Positions 45,610 to 53,041 of a stretch of DNA of 64,000 bases are shown here, piece by piece (position 1 is the first letter of the stretch; every line of letters begins with the position of its first letter). A program made the translations under genes and the position numbers. The notes beneath the pieces are model-generated. The model had not been told where the DNA came from. It saw nothing but the letters and a program-made list of their open reading frames with translations, and did no database searches. The stretch is from Elusimicrobiota bacterium (GTDB lineage: Bacteria; Elusimicrobiota; Elusimicrobia; UBA1565; UBA9628), in assembly GCA_003151975.1 (NCBI GenBank), contig PLZD01000054.1:125446-189445 (forward strand), given 5' to 3'.

Positions 45610-45638
45610 TTAATAACAGGATTGGTCTGATTTGTCAA
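45610..45638 (-). promoter_or_regulatory. Promoter of the pil operon
   Basis: On the minus strand a perfect TTGACA (45633-45638) is followed after 17 bases by TATTAA (45610-45615) with a TGn extension. The transcript would start near 45603 and have a leader of about 104 bases before pilM. Confidence 0.7.
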
Positions 45639-45699
45639 GGCCTTTATATTACAAAGACTTTGCCGCCCCCAGAGGCCGGCTCTGGCGACTAAAATTTTG

Positions 45700-45705
45700 T
45701 ATAAT
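45700..45705 (+). promoter_or_regulatory. -10 box of the inositol operon
   Basis: A perfect TATAAT lies 29 bases before ATG 45735 in an AT-rich stretch. TGGCGA at 45683-45688 is a weak -35 candidate. No Shine-Dalgarno sequence is visible in the resulting leader of about 23 bases. Confidence 0.5.
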
Positions 45706-45734
45706 TTTCATTCTCCGTCCAGTCAACAAATCCG

Positions 45735-46427
45735 ATGAGACCGGGCATTAAATCAATACTATTCGACTTCGGCGGCACTCTCGATGCCGACGGCACCACG
45801 TGGCTCGACCGCTTCTACCCCCTTTATAAGGAAGCCGGCGTTGTTGCGGACAAGAAAGCCTTTGCCGCGGCCTTCTACCATTCGGACGATTCGTTGCCAG
45901 AACGCTTCAGCCTCAAGGGGCTTTCCCTCGAGCAGACCATCGAGCGCCAGGTCGACACGGTGCTCGAGGAGCTCGCTCCCCAGAAGCGCGCGTCGGGAAA
46001 AAAGATCGCGGAGCGCTTCCTGACGGACTGCCGGACCAGTTTTCACCGCAACCGACCCCTGCTCGAGCGCCTGGGCAAACGCTTCAAGCTCGGCATCGTC
46101 TCCAACTTCTACGGGAACCTCGAAGGCATCCTCATCTCGGAGGGCCTGCGCGAGCTCTTCGGCAGCGTGGCCGACTCCGGCGTGTTGGGCGTGACCAAGC
46201 CCGAGCCCGGACTCTTTCTGCACGCCATCAAGGAACTGCGTTCTTCGCCCGAGGAGTCGATCATGGTCGGCGACTCGATTCCGCGCGACATGCGCGGCGC
46301 CGAAATCATGGGTATGGCCCACGCGCTGATCAGCCCGTCCGCGACCCGCTGCTGCGAGGCGGCGCTGGTCGTCGCAACCCTGCTCGACCTCGAGCCAATC
46401 TTAAGCCCCGAGAGGGTCCTGCGATGA
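45735..46427 (+). CDS. HAD superfamily hydrolase (probable small-molecule or lipid-phosphate phosphatase)
   Basis: This 230-residue protein has all HAD motifs: DFGGTLD (nucleophile Asp), LGIVSNFYGN (motif II Ser), Lys in GVTKPEPGLF (motif III) and VGDSIPRDMRGA (motif IV). The helical cap domain is at about 15-90. Family members cleave phosphate esters of small metabolites. It is the first gene of the operon ending in inositol-phosphate synthase, so inositol phosphate or phosphatidylinositol phosphate is the natural candidate substrate; this is inference. Confidence 0.85.
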   Translation: MRPGIKSILFDFGGTLDADGTTWLDRFYPLYKEAGVVADKKAFAAAFYHSDDSLPERFSLKGLSLEQTIERQVDTVLEELAPQKRASGKKIAERFLTDCRTSFHRNRPLLERLGKRFKLGIVSNFYGNLEGILISEGLRELFGSVADSGVLGVTKPEPGLFLHAIKELRSSPEESIMVGDSIPRDMRGAEIMGMAHALISPSATRCCEAALVVATLLDLEPILSPERVLR

Positions 46428-47128
46428 AGTTTGCCGGCATTATCGCGGCCGGCGACGGCACGCGCCTGGCCCAGAGTCATCCCGGCGTGCCCAAACCCCT
46501 CGTCGCAGTCAACGGTTCGCCCCTCTGCCATTGGGTCGCGCGCTCGCTGATCGCGGCGGGAGCATCCGACATCGTCTTGCTTCACAACTCTCGCGGCCGC
46601 GCCGTGCGCGAGAGCCTCACCGGCGCGTTCCCTGAAATCAAGTGGGATTTCCGCGAAGCCGACACCGCCTCCTCGTGGGAGACTTTTCGCCTGGTCTGCC
46701 TGGGGCTCTCCGAGAAAGCCGAGGGCTTCATCGTGAGCACCGTCGATTCCTTGATACCCCCGGACCAGGCCGCGGAGTTCGCAAAAGCCGTATCAGCCGG
46801 TCGTGCCGGCGCCGGCCTCGCGCTGACCGCTTTCGTCGATGACGAGAAGCCGTTGTGGGCCGACGTCGAGAACGGGCGCGTGACGGCGCTGGGCGCCAAG
46901 GCGCTCCAGAAAAAATTTGTCACCTCCGGCCTCTACTACATGACAGGCCGAATCGCCAAACATATGCCGCCCGCGGCAGCCCACGCGTCGCTGCGTTCAT
47001 ACTGGGGCGCGCTCATCGAGGCCGGCGACGAAGTTGCCGGGATACCGCTTTCTAAAACCGTCGACGTGGATCGTCCCGAGGATATCAAGGAAGCCGAAGG
47101 CTTCCTTAAAGCCGCAAGCTTCAGGTAA
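46424..47128 (+). CDS. Sugar-phosphate nucleotidyltransferase-like protein (candidate inositol-phosphate cytidylyltransferase)
   Basis: This 234-residue NTP-transferase has the signature loop IIAAGDGTRL and PKPLVAVNG, and STVDSLIPP at the metal position (Asp of the first ligand). The C-terminus is short, with no LbH repeats. Relatives activate sugar or polyol phosphates as nucleotide diphosphates. It overlaps the HAD gene by four bases. In the operon context a CTP:inositol-1-phosphate cytidylyltransferase role is plausible, because the CDP-alcohol enzyme downstream has lost these motifs in its own head domain. Confidence 0.75.
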   Translation: MKFAGIIAAGDGTRLAQSHPGVPKPLVAVNGSPLCHWVARSLIAAGASDIVLLHNSRGRAVRESLTGAFPEIKWDFREADTASSWETFRLVCLGLSEKAEGFIVSTVDSLIPPDQAAEFAKAVSAGRAGAGLALTAFVDDEKPLWADVENGRVTALGAKALQKKFVTSGLYYMTGRIAKHMPPAAAHASLRSYWGALIEAGDEVAGIPLSKTVDVDRPEDIKEAEGFLKAASFR

Positions 47129-47134
47129 ACAATC

Positions 47135-47986
47135 ATGGTGAAATGTCTTGGCATACTGCGTGAGCTGCAAAACTCCCCCAATCGCGAGAACGACGACGCG
47201 CTGATCTTGAAGGCCGTCATGGAGCAGCTCCAGCTCCAGCGCGTCGAGACAGCCCTGATGACTCCGGAAGAAGCCGATGGGGCAGCCCTCGAGGGCTGGG
47301 ACATGATCGTGCCCATGTGCGAAACCTATCCGCGCCTCATGCGCCTCAAGAAATTCTGCGCGAGCGCCGCGACGCTTACCATCAACTCTCCCGACGCGGT
47401 TTTGGGCTGCTACCGTCTGCGCATGCTCGAGGCCTTTAAGAACGCTCCCGCCGTCCTTCTGCCGCCGACGGAGACGCGCTCGGTGACGGCGGCGGGCCCG
47501 CTGGCAGCCCCCGCGTTTGAAGGCTCCTCGGGCTACTGGGTCAAGCGCGGCGACGTGCACAACACCTGCAGCCACGATGTGGTCTTCGCGCGCGACATGA
47601 AGGACGTCGAGGAGGTCCGCGCCGATTTCGCGCGCCGCGAGATCTCGAACCTGCTGATCCAGAAGCACATCGACGGCGACCTCATTAAATTCTACGGCGT
47701 CGGTCCCGGCCAGTGGTTTACCTGGTTCTACCACGACCCGCAGAGCGCGCGGCGCTTGGCCTTCGAGCTCGAGGACCTCGCGGTCTCGGCCGAGGCGGCC
47801 GCGGGCGCCTGCGGCCTCGAGATTTTCGGCGGCGACGCGATCGTCTCGCCGGAAGGCCCGATCTACATCATCGACATCAACTCGTGGCCGAGCTTCGCGC
47901 GCGTGCGCGCCGAGGCCTCGGTGCAGATCGCGCGCCGCCTGCGCGCGCGCCTGCGATCCCTCGAGTCGTCCCGGAGGACCAAATGA
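47135..47986 (+). CDS. ATP-grasp enzyme of the inositol operon (ligase or kinase)
   Basis: This 283-residue protein has an ATP-grasp C-terminal half: WVKRGDVHNTCSHD for the first ATP loop, IQKHIDGDLIKFYGVG across the hinge, and IIDINSWPSF, where Asp and Asn would bind magnesium. The IQ-x-x-I-x-G-x-x-I-K-x-Y-x-V-G pattern and a DIN instead of EVN motif recall ITPK-type inositol phosphate kinases as well as RimK-like ligases. It is not possible to choose by eye. A six-base gap separates it from the nucleotidyltransferase gene, and an ATGA overlap couples it to the aminotransferase. Confidence 0.7.
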   Translation: MVKCLGILRELQNSPNRENDDALILKAVMEQLQLQRVETALMTPEEADGAALEGWDMIVPMCETYPRLMRLKKFCASAATLTINSPDAVLGCYRLRMLEAFKNAPAVLLPPTETRSVTAAGPLAAPAFEGSSGYWVKRGDVHNTCSHDVVFARDMKDVEEVRADFARREISNLLIQKHIDGDLIKFYGVGPGQWFTWFYHDPQSARRLAFELEDLAVSAEAAAGACGLEIFGGDAIVSPEGPIYIIDINSWPSFARVRAEASVQIARRLRARLRSLESSRRTK

Positions 47987-49326
47987 GCACCGCGACGGAG
48001 ACTTTACTCGCGTACAGCGCCGGCCCCAAGTCGAAGGCTCTTTTCGAGGAGGAGCAGAAGTACATCGCCCCCGGCCTGCAGTCGATCGCGCTGTTCTCTC
48101 AGCTTGCCATGGACTCAGGCTCGGGCTGCACGCTCAAGGACGTCGACGGCAAGGAGTATCTCGATTTCGTCGCCGGCATCGGCGTGGCTTCCTTGGGCTA
48201 CGGCCATCCGGGCTACGTCAAGGCTTTGTCCGAGCAGGTCGCCAAGATCGGCGTGGGCTCTTTTACGACGGAGCGACGGCTCTCGTTCGTCAAGAACCTA
48301 GCTTCGGTCGCCCCGAAGGGGATGACGCGCATCCAACTCTATTCCTCCGGGGCCGAAGGCGTCGAGGCCGCGCTGCGGCTGGCCAAGAGCCGCACGAAGA
48401 AATTCGAGTTCGTCAGCTTCTGGGGCGGCTTCCACGGCAAGACCGGCGGAGTCCTTCCCCTTCTGGCCGACTCTTTTAAGTTCGGACTCGGCCCGCTCAT
48501 GCCCGGTCTGTACTGCTCGCCCTATCCCGACCCGCGACGCTGCCCGCTGGGCGCGGAAGGCGAGCACGACTGCGGAGCGCATTGTCTTTCTTTCCTGCGC
48601 GAGATGCTCAAGCGCGAGACCACGGGCTCGCTTGCCGCGATCCTGCTCGAACCGATCCAAGGCACCAACGGCAACATCATCCCTCCCGCGGGCTTCGTCA
48701 AGGGCGTCGCCGAGATCGCGCGCGAAAACGGAGGACTGTTCCTCTCGGACGAAATGATCACGGGCTTCGGCCGGACCGGCAAGTGGTTCGGCTGCGATCA
48801 CGAGGGCGTCATCCCCGACATCATGACCGTCGGCAAGGGCATGGCCGGTGGGTTTCCGGTTTCGGGCGTCATCGCCTCGTCTGAGATCGCAGAAAGCAAG
48901 CCCTTCGCCAATCCGTCCGGCTCCTCCTCGAGCTACGGCGGCAACCCGCTGGCGTCTGCCGCCGCCGACGCGACGCTGTCGGCGATCATCAAGGACAAGC
49001 TCGTCGAGAACTCCGCGCGCGTGGGCGCGGCGCTGCTCAAGCGCCTTCAGGCCCTGCGAGAGCGCTCGCCGCTGATCGGCGCCGTGCGCGGCCGCGGCCT
49101 CATGATCGGCATCGATCTGATCGAGCCTAAATCCCGCAAGGCGCTCGACGCGAAAATTTGCCGCGAGCTGTTCGAGGAATGCCTGCGGCGCGGGCTCATG
49201 ACGATGTCTTACAATCCCTCCTTCCGAATCAATCCGCCGCTGGTCATCAGCGAGAAAGAGGCTCTGGCGGGGGCCGACATTCTGGATGAAGCGCTCGCGG
49301 CCGTGGCCAAGCGCAGGGGACTCTAG
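47983..49326 (+). CDS. Class III PLP-dependent aminotransferase
   Basis: This 447-residue protein has YSSGAEGVEAALRLA, SFWGGFHGKTGG, the DEMITGFGRTG motif and the Schiff-base lysine in TVGKGMAGGFP. These match the GABA/ornithine/diaminobutyrate aminotransferase class. A segment with CPLGAEGEHDC may form an extra loop. GGAGG lies six bases before ATG 47983; a longer in-frame start inside the ATP-grasp gene is spurious. With the dehydrogenase next door, it could aminate a keto-cyclitol, as class-I/III-like enzymes do in aminocyclitol pathways (inference). Confidence 0.85.
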   Translation: MSTATETLLAYSAGPKSKALFEEEQKYIAPGLQSIALFSQLAMDSGSGCTLKDVDGKEYLDFVAGIGVASLGYGHPGYVKALSEQVAKIGVGSFTTERRLSFVKNLASVAPKGMTRIQLYSSGAEGVEAALRLAKSRTKKFEFVSFWGGFHGKTGGVLPLLADSFKFGLGPLMPGLYCSPYPDPRRCPLGAEGEHDCGAHCLSFLREMLKRETTGSLAAILLEPIQGTNGNIIPPAGFVKGVAEIARENGGLFLSDEMITGFGRTGKWFGCDHEGVIPDIMTVGKGMAGGFPVSGVIASSEIAESKPFANPSGSSSSYGGNPLASAAADATLSAIIKDKLVENSARVGAALLKRLQALRERSPLIGAVRGRGLMIGIDLIEPKSRKALDAKICRELFEECLRRGLMTMSYNPSFRINPPLVISEKEALAGADILDEALAAVAKRRGL

Positions 49327-49335
49327 CATCCGCTG

Positions 49336-50373
49336 ATGAGCAAGGACTTCCAGGGCGGCCTCGTCGGCTTTGGCGCGGTCACAGAGGCGGCCCATGTGCC
49401 GGCGCTCAAGGCCGCACCAAACTTGAGCATCATCGCGATCGCCGAAAGCTCTCCCGAGCGGCGCAAGGCGGCCGCAAACGCTTTTCCAAAGGCCCGGCTC
49501 TACGAGTCGATGGACGCAATGCTCGCGGGTGAAAGCGACCTCGATTTCGTCGTCATCGCGACGCCGCCGGTGCTCCATGGCGAGCAGACGCTGCGCGCCA
49601 TCCGCGCGGGCTGCCACGTGCTTTGCGAGAAGCCCCTGACCCTCAACCTCGAGCAGTTCGAATCGATCAAGCGCGAGGCGGCTGCGGCCAACCTCACGGC
49701 CTTCACGGTCCACAACTGGGCCCTCTCGCCGCAGTGGCGCAAGATCTACGAGATCGTCGAATCCGGGGCGATGGGCGAACTGCGCCACGTCGAGCTGCAC
49801 ACCCTGCGCACCCAGCCGGCCAGCGGCGCCAAGTCCTCCGATTGGCGCTCCGATCCCGCCCAGGCCGGCGGCGGCATCCTGGTCGATCACGGCTGGCACA
49901 GCTTCTATCTGCTGCGCCGCCTGCTCAAGGACGCGCCTTCGCGGGTCACGGGCCGCCTCGCCGGCCCCGACGCAGGGGTCGAGCACGACGCCACCGTCTT
50001 TCTCGAATACCCGTCGGCGACGGCACTTCTGCACTTATCCTGGCGCTCGGCCCTGCGCTCAAACACCGCTTTGGTCTTCGGAACCAAGGGGCTCCTCGAG
50101 CTCGACGACGACCGGCTGACGCTCCATGGGGCGGAGGGCGCCGTCGAGCGGTTCGAATTTCCCGAAAAGCTCTCGGCGGGGTCCGCGCACCCCGAATGGA
50201 CCGCCGGCATCTACGCCGCCTTCTCCGAGGCCATGGCCGATCCCATGCTTCGGGCCGGCAATCTCGACGAATCCGGCTTCTGCTTCAAGATGATCAACCG
50301 CGTCTACGTTTCGGTGCGCCACGGGCGCAGCCCCATCCGCGAGGCCCTAACCAAGCCCCGGGAGCGATCATGA
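49336..50373 (+). CDS. Gfo/Idh/MocA oxidoreductase (candidate inositol dehydrogenase)
   Basis: This 345-residue protein has a Rossmann N-terminus (GLVGFGAVTEAAHVPAL), the LCEKPLTLNL motif with conserved Glu-Lys-Pro, and GGGILVDHGWHSFYLL with the catalytic-region Asp and His pair. The family includes inositol 2-dehydrogenase and StrI-type dehydrogenases. It lies between the aminotransferase and inositol lipid-type genes, which makes an inositol-derived substrate plausible. It ends in an ATGA overlap with a 34-codon mini-ORF. Confidence 0.8.
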   Translation: MSKDFQGGLVGFGAVTEAAHVPALKAAPNLSIIAIAESSPERRKAAANAFPKARLYESMDAMLAGESDLDFVVIATPPVLHGEQTLRAIRAGCHVLCEKPLTLNLEQFESIKREAAAANLTAFTVHNWALSPQWRKIYEIVESGAMGELRHVELHTLRTQPASGAKSSDWRSDPAQAGGGILVDHGWHSFYLLRRLLKDAPSRVTGRLAGPDAGVEHDATVFLEYPSATALLHLSWRSALRSNTALVFGTKGLLELDDDRLTLHGAEGAVERFEFPEKLSAGSAHPEWTAGIYAAFSEAMADPMLRAGNLDESGFCFKMINRVYVSVRHGRSPIREALTKPRERS

Positions 50374-50474
50374 AAACCGCGACCGCAGGAAGTGGTACGA
50401 TTCCTAGGAATGGGTGGAAAATCATGACCGCAGGGAATGGTTGGCCTCTTAAGGATATGGGAAGCCAACCATGA
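50370..50474 (+). CDS. 34-residue mini-ORF coupled at both ends
   Basis: A 34-codon reading frame runs from ATG 50370, which overlaps the dehydrogenase stop (ATGA), to TGA 50472-50474, which overlaps the ATG of the CDP-alcohol enzyme (ATGA). It is polar, with two imperfect copies of a TAGxGxxxxxNGW-like pattern. The DNA shows matching repeats (ACCGCAGGAAGTGG and ACCGCAGGGAATGG) and lower GC than its flanks. It may be a real small protein, a translational-coupling leader, or a remnant of a local duplication. Confidence 0.45.
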   Translation: MKTATAGSGTIPRNGWKIMTAGNGWPLKDMGSQP

Positions 50475-51619
50475 CCGAGAATGCAGTACTGCTGATCGCT
50501 AGGCCCCAGCTCATGATCGAGCGCGTGGGCGGCCTGACCGTCATCGAGCGCCAACTGATCACTGCTTCGCGCGCCGGCATTAAGCGCGTTTGGATCGGCG
50601 CGAGCCGCCCCGACGAGAGGACGCTTTCCGGCATGCGCCTGCCCGAAGGCCTCGAGATCAACTGGTCTCAGCGCGAGGCCGCGGGCGAATGTCCGACGCC
50701 CTACTTGCTGATCTCAGGCGATCATTTCATCCGGACGGAGACGCTGCGCTATATCGTGGAAGCGCCGTATGGCTCGCACGTCATCCTGGAGGACGCGGCG
50801 GGAACCGCGGTGGTCCAGGTCGTTCCCTTCCGCACCGAGAAGATCCCGCCCCAAGTGCGCCAACCCATCCCGCTGGGCGGCTCCGTCTTCCTCGACACGC
50901 CCGTGGGCAGAGGGCCGGAGCTCTCCTGGCTGCTCGCGTGCGGAACGAAGAGTCAGGACGGCTTCATGGCGCGAAACTTCGACCGCTACATCTCGCTGTC
51001 CGTCTCGCGGCTTCTGCTCAACACGGGCGTGACGCCGAACATGATGACGGTCGCAAGCTCCCTGCTCGGCCTGGTCGGCGCCGCCTTCTTTCTTTTACCG
51101 AACTACACGAGCCGGCTGACGGGCGCCATCCTCATCTGGCTGCACTCCGTGCTCGACGGCTGCGACGGGGAGCTCGCGCGGCTGCGCATGCAGGAAAGCG
51201 CGCTCGGAGCCGCGCTCGACTTTTGGGGCGACAACCTCGTGCACCTGGCGCTTTTCGGGTGCATGGCCTGGGGATTTGCCGTCGCCGACCGGAGCCTGCT
51301 GCCGGTCATCCTGGGCGTCGCGTCTGCCGTCGGGACCCTGGGGTCCGCGGTCTTGGTCTACCGTGAGCGCGAGGAGCGCAAAGCCAGCGGCGCGCAGAGC
51401 GCCGCCCTCGAGGAAGGCATCCAATCGACGCTGAGCAAGATCGAGAACATCCTCGCCGCCCGCGATTTCATCTACCTGCTGCTGGTCCTGGCCTACATCT
51501 CAAGGCTGTACGAATTTCTCTGGGCGACCGCCGTCGGGTCGCTTTTGTTCTTCGGAATGATGCTGTATCTAAGGGGAGCCAAAAATGAACAAGCAAGTCA
51601 GCCGCATCCGGCCAGCTAA
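50471..51619 (+). CDS. CDP-alcohol phosphotransferase with degenerate nucleotidyltransferase head (IPCT/DIPPS-like)
   Basis: This 382-residue protein has an N-terminal NTP-transferase-like domain (about 1-150) in which the AAGxGTR loop is missing, but GGLTVIERQL and LLISGDHF remain. A C-terminal membrane domain (about 165-375) follows. That domain has the complete CDP-alcohol signature: Asp229, Asp232, Gly233, Ala236-Arg237, Gly246, Asp250 and Asp254. The two-domain layout is that of bifunctional inositol-1-phosphate cytidylyltransferase/di-inositol-phosphate-phosphate synthases, with the first activity probably lost. It joins a CDP-activated head group to an alcohol at the inner membrane. 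It overlaps ino1 by 35 bases. Confidence 0.8.
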   Translation: MTENAVLLIARPQLMIERVGGLTVIERQLITASRAGIKRVWIGASRPDERTLSGMRLPEGLEINWSQREAAGECPTPYLLISGDHFIRTETLRYIVEAPYGSHVILEDAAGTAVVQVVPFRTEKIPPQVRQPIPLGGSVFLDTPVGRGPELSWLLACGTKSQDGFMARNFDRYISLSVSRLLLNTGVTPNMMTVASSLLGLVGAAFFLLPNYTSRLTGAILIWLHSVLDGCDGELARLRMQESALGAALDFWGDNLVHLALFGCMAWGFAVADRSLLPVILGVASAVGTLGSAVLVYREREERKASGAQSAALEEGIQSTLSKIENILAARDFIYLLLVLAYISRLYEFLWATAVGSLLFFGMMLYLRGAKNEQASQPHPAS

Positions 51620-52976
51620 AGGGAAGCTCGGCATTCTTCTGCCCGGCATGGGCGCCGTCTCAAGCACTTTCATCGCGGGCGTCGAGCTCGTCAAGAAGGG
51701 CCTCGGCAGCCCCGTCGGGTCCTGCACCCAGATGCAGACGATTCGCCTGGGCAAGCGCTACGAGAACCGCAATCCCCTGATCAAGGACTTCGTGCCGCTA
51801 GCCGAGCTCTCCGACCTCGTCTTCGGCGGCTGGGACCTCTTCCCCGACAACGCCTATGAGGCCGCCATCAAGGCCGGCGTTCTCGACAAGCATCAGCTCG
51901 AGCCCGTCAAGAAGGAACTCGAGGCCGTCAAGCCCATGCCCGCCGTCTCGGACACCGCCTACATCAAGAACCTCAAGCCCACCCACGTCAAGAAGGCCAA
52001 GAACAAGTGGGACCTCGCGGCAGCCGTCATCGCCGACATCGAGGCGTTCAAGAAGAAAAACGGATGCGACCGCGTCGTCATGCTTTGGTGCGGCTCCACC
52101 GAAGTGCTGCCCGAACTCTCCGGCGTCCACGCTTCCCTAGAGGCCTTCGAAAAAGGGCTCAAGGAAAACCACCCGATGATCCCACCCTCGATGATCTATG
52201 CCTATGCCGCGATCTCGCTGGGAATGGGCTACGGCAACGGCGCGCCCAACCTCTCCTGCGACGTGCAAGCACTCATCGAGCTTGCCGAGAAGACCGGCGC
52301 TCCCATCATGGGCAAGGACTTCAAGACCGGCCAGACGCTCATGAAGACCACGATCGCGCCCATGCTCAAGGCGCGCATGCTGGGACTCTCCGGCTGGTAT
52401 TCGACCAACATTCTGGGCAACCGCGACGGCGAGGTTCTCGACGACCCGGGCTCGTTTAAGACCAAGGAGAAGAGCAAGATGTCGGTGCTCGACTCGATCC
52501 TGGAGCCCGAGCTCTACAAGGAGCTCTACGGCCACTACCACCACAAGGTCCGCATCGACTATTACCCCCCGCGCGGCGACGCCAAGGAAGGCTGGGACAA
52601 CATCGACATCCGCGGCTGGCTCGACATGCCGATGCAGATCAAGATCAACTTCCTCTGCCGCGACTCGATCCTGGCCGCACCCATCGTGCTCGATCTGGTC
52701 CTCTTCCTTGACCTCGCAAAGCGCGCGGGCCTCAAGGGCATCCAGGAGTGGCTGTCCTTTTACTTCAAGAGCCCGCAATGCCGCGAGGACTTGAAGCCCG
52801 TCCACGACCTGTTCATCCAGCATCTCAAGCTCCAGAACACATTGCGCATCCTGATGGGTGAGGAAGTGCTGGACCACAGCGGCTTAGACTATTACGACCC
52901 CGAGCGGGGCGCCGCGTCGCCGGCAGCGCCCCCGAAGCCGGCGAAGTCCAAGAAATCGCTGACCGCAGCAAGATAA
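51585..52976 (+). CDS. ino1: Inositol-3-phosphate synthase
   Basis: This 463-residue protein has GKLGILLPGMGAVSSTFIAG (NAD-binding) near the N-terminus, GSCTQMQTIRLGKR, MLWCGSTEV, and the catalytic region with GKDFKTGQTLMKT and GWYSTNILGNRDG. It converts glucose 6-phosphate to inositol phosphate. Length and motifs match bacterial Ino1. GGGGAG lies seven bases before the ATG, within the end of the CDP-alcohol gene. The Lys/Pro/Ala-rich last 20 residues look like a disordered tail. Being last in the operon, it supplies the inositol for the other enzymes. Confidence 0.9.
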   Translation: MNKQVSRIRPAKGKLGILLPGMGAVSSTFIAGVELVKKGLGSPVGSCTQMQTIRLGKRYENRNPLIKDFVPLAELSDLVFGGWDLFPDNAYEAAIKAGVLDKHQLEPVKKELEAVKPMPAVSDTAYIKNLKPTHVKKAKNKWDLAAAVIADIEAFKKKNGCDRVVMLWCGSTEVLPELSGVHASLEAFEKGLKENHPMIPPSMIYAYAAISLGMGYGNGAPNLSCDVQALIELAEKTGAPIMGKDFKTGQTLMKTTIAPMLKARMLGLSGWYSTNILGNRDGEVLDDPGSFKTKEKSKMSVLDSILEPELYKELYGHYHHKVRIDYYPPRGDAKEGWDNIDIRGWLDMPMQIKINFLCRDSILAAPIVLDLVLFLDLAKRAGLKGIQEWLSFYFKSPQCREDLKPVHDLFIQHLKLQNTLRILMGEEVLDHSGLDYYDPERGAASPAAPPKPAKSKKSLTAAR

Positions 52977-52990
52977 TTCAAAAGCAAAGA

Positions 52991-53020
52991 ACGCCGGGGT
53001 TGATAGCCCCGGCGTTTTTT
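52991..53020 (+). terminator. Intrinsic terminator of the inositol operon
   Basis: A nine-base-pair GC-rich stem (52991-52999 with 53007-53015), a seven-base loop and a run of six T residues form a strong Rho-independent terminator directly after ino1. Confidence 0.9.
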
Positions 53021-53026
53021 ATTTTG

Positions 53027-53032
53027 TATACT
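53027..53032 (+). promoter_or_regulatory. -10 box of the bamA-lpx operon, leaderless geometry
   Basis: TATACT (5 of 6) follows the T-run of the terminator and ends nine bases before GTG 53042. No clear -35 box is seen. Confidence 0.4.
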
Positions 53033-53041
53033 CGTTCAGGC

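Noticed and set aside
45363..45692. A 109-codon plus-strand open frame covering the pilM start and leader
   Set aside because: It is antisense to pilM and the hairpin, and has low-complexity translation with no start signal.
45500..45734. c-di-GMP or other known riboswitch upstream of pilM
   Set aside because: Only a short segment precedes the hairpin and no conserved aptamer core could be recognised; recorded as a possible attenuator instead.
48298..50034. A 578-codon minus-strand open frame across the aminotransferase and dehydrogenase genes
   Set aside because: Both plus-strand genes have full family motifs; the antisense product is Arg- and Ala-rich without domain features.
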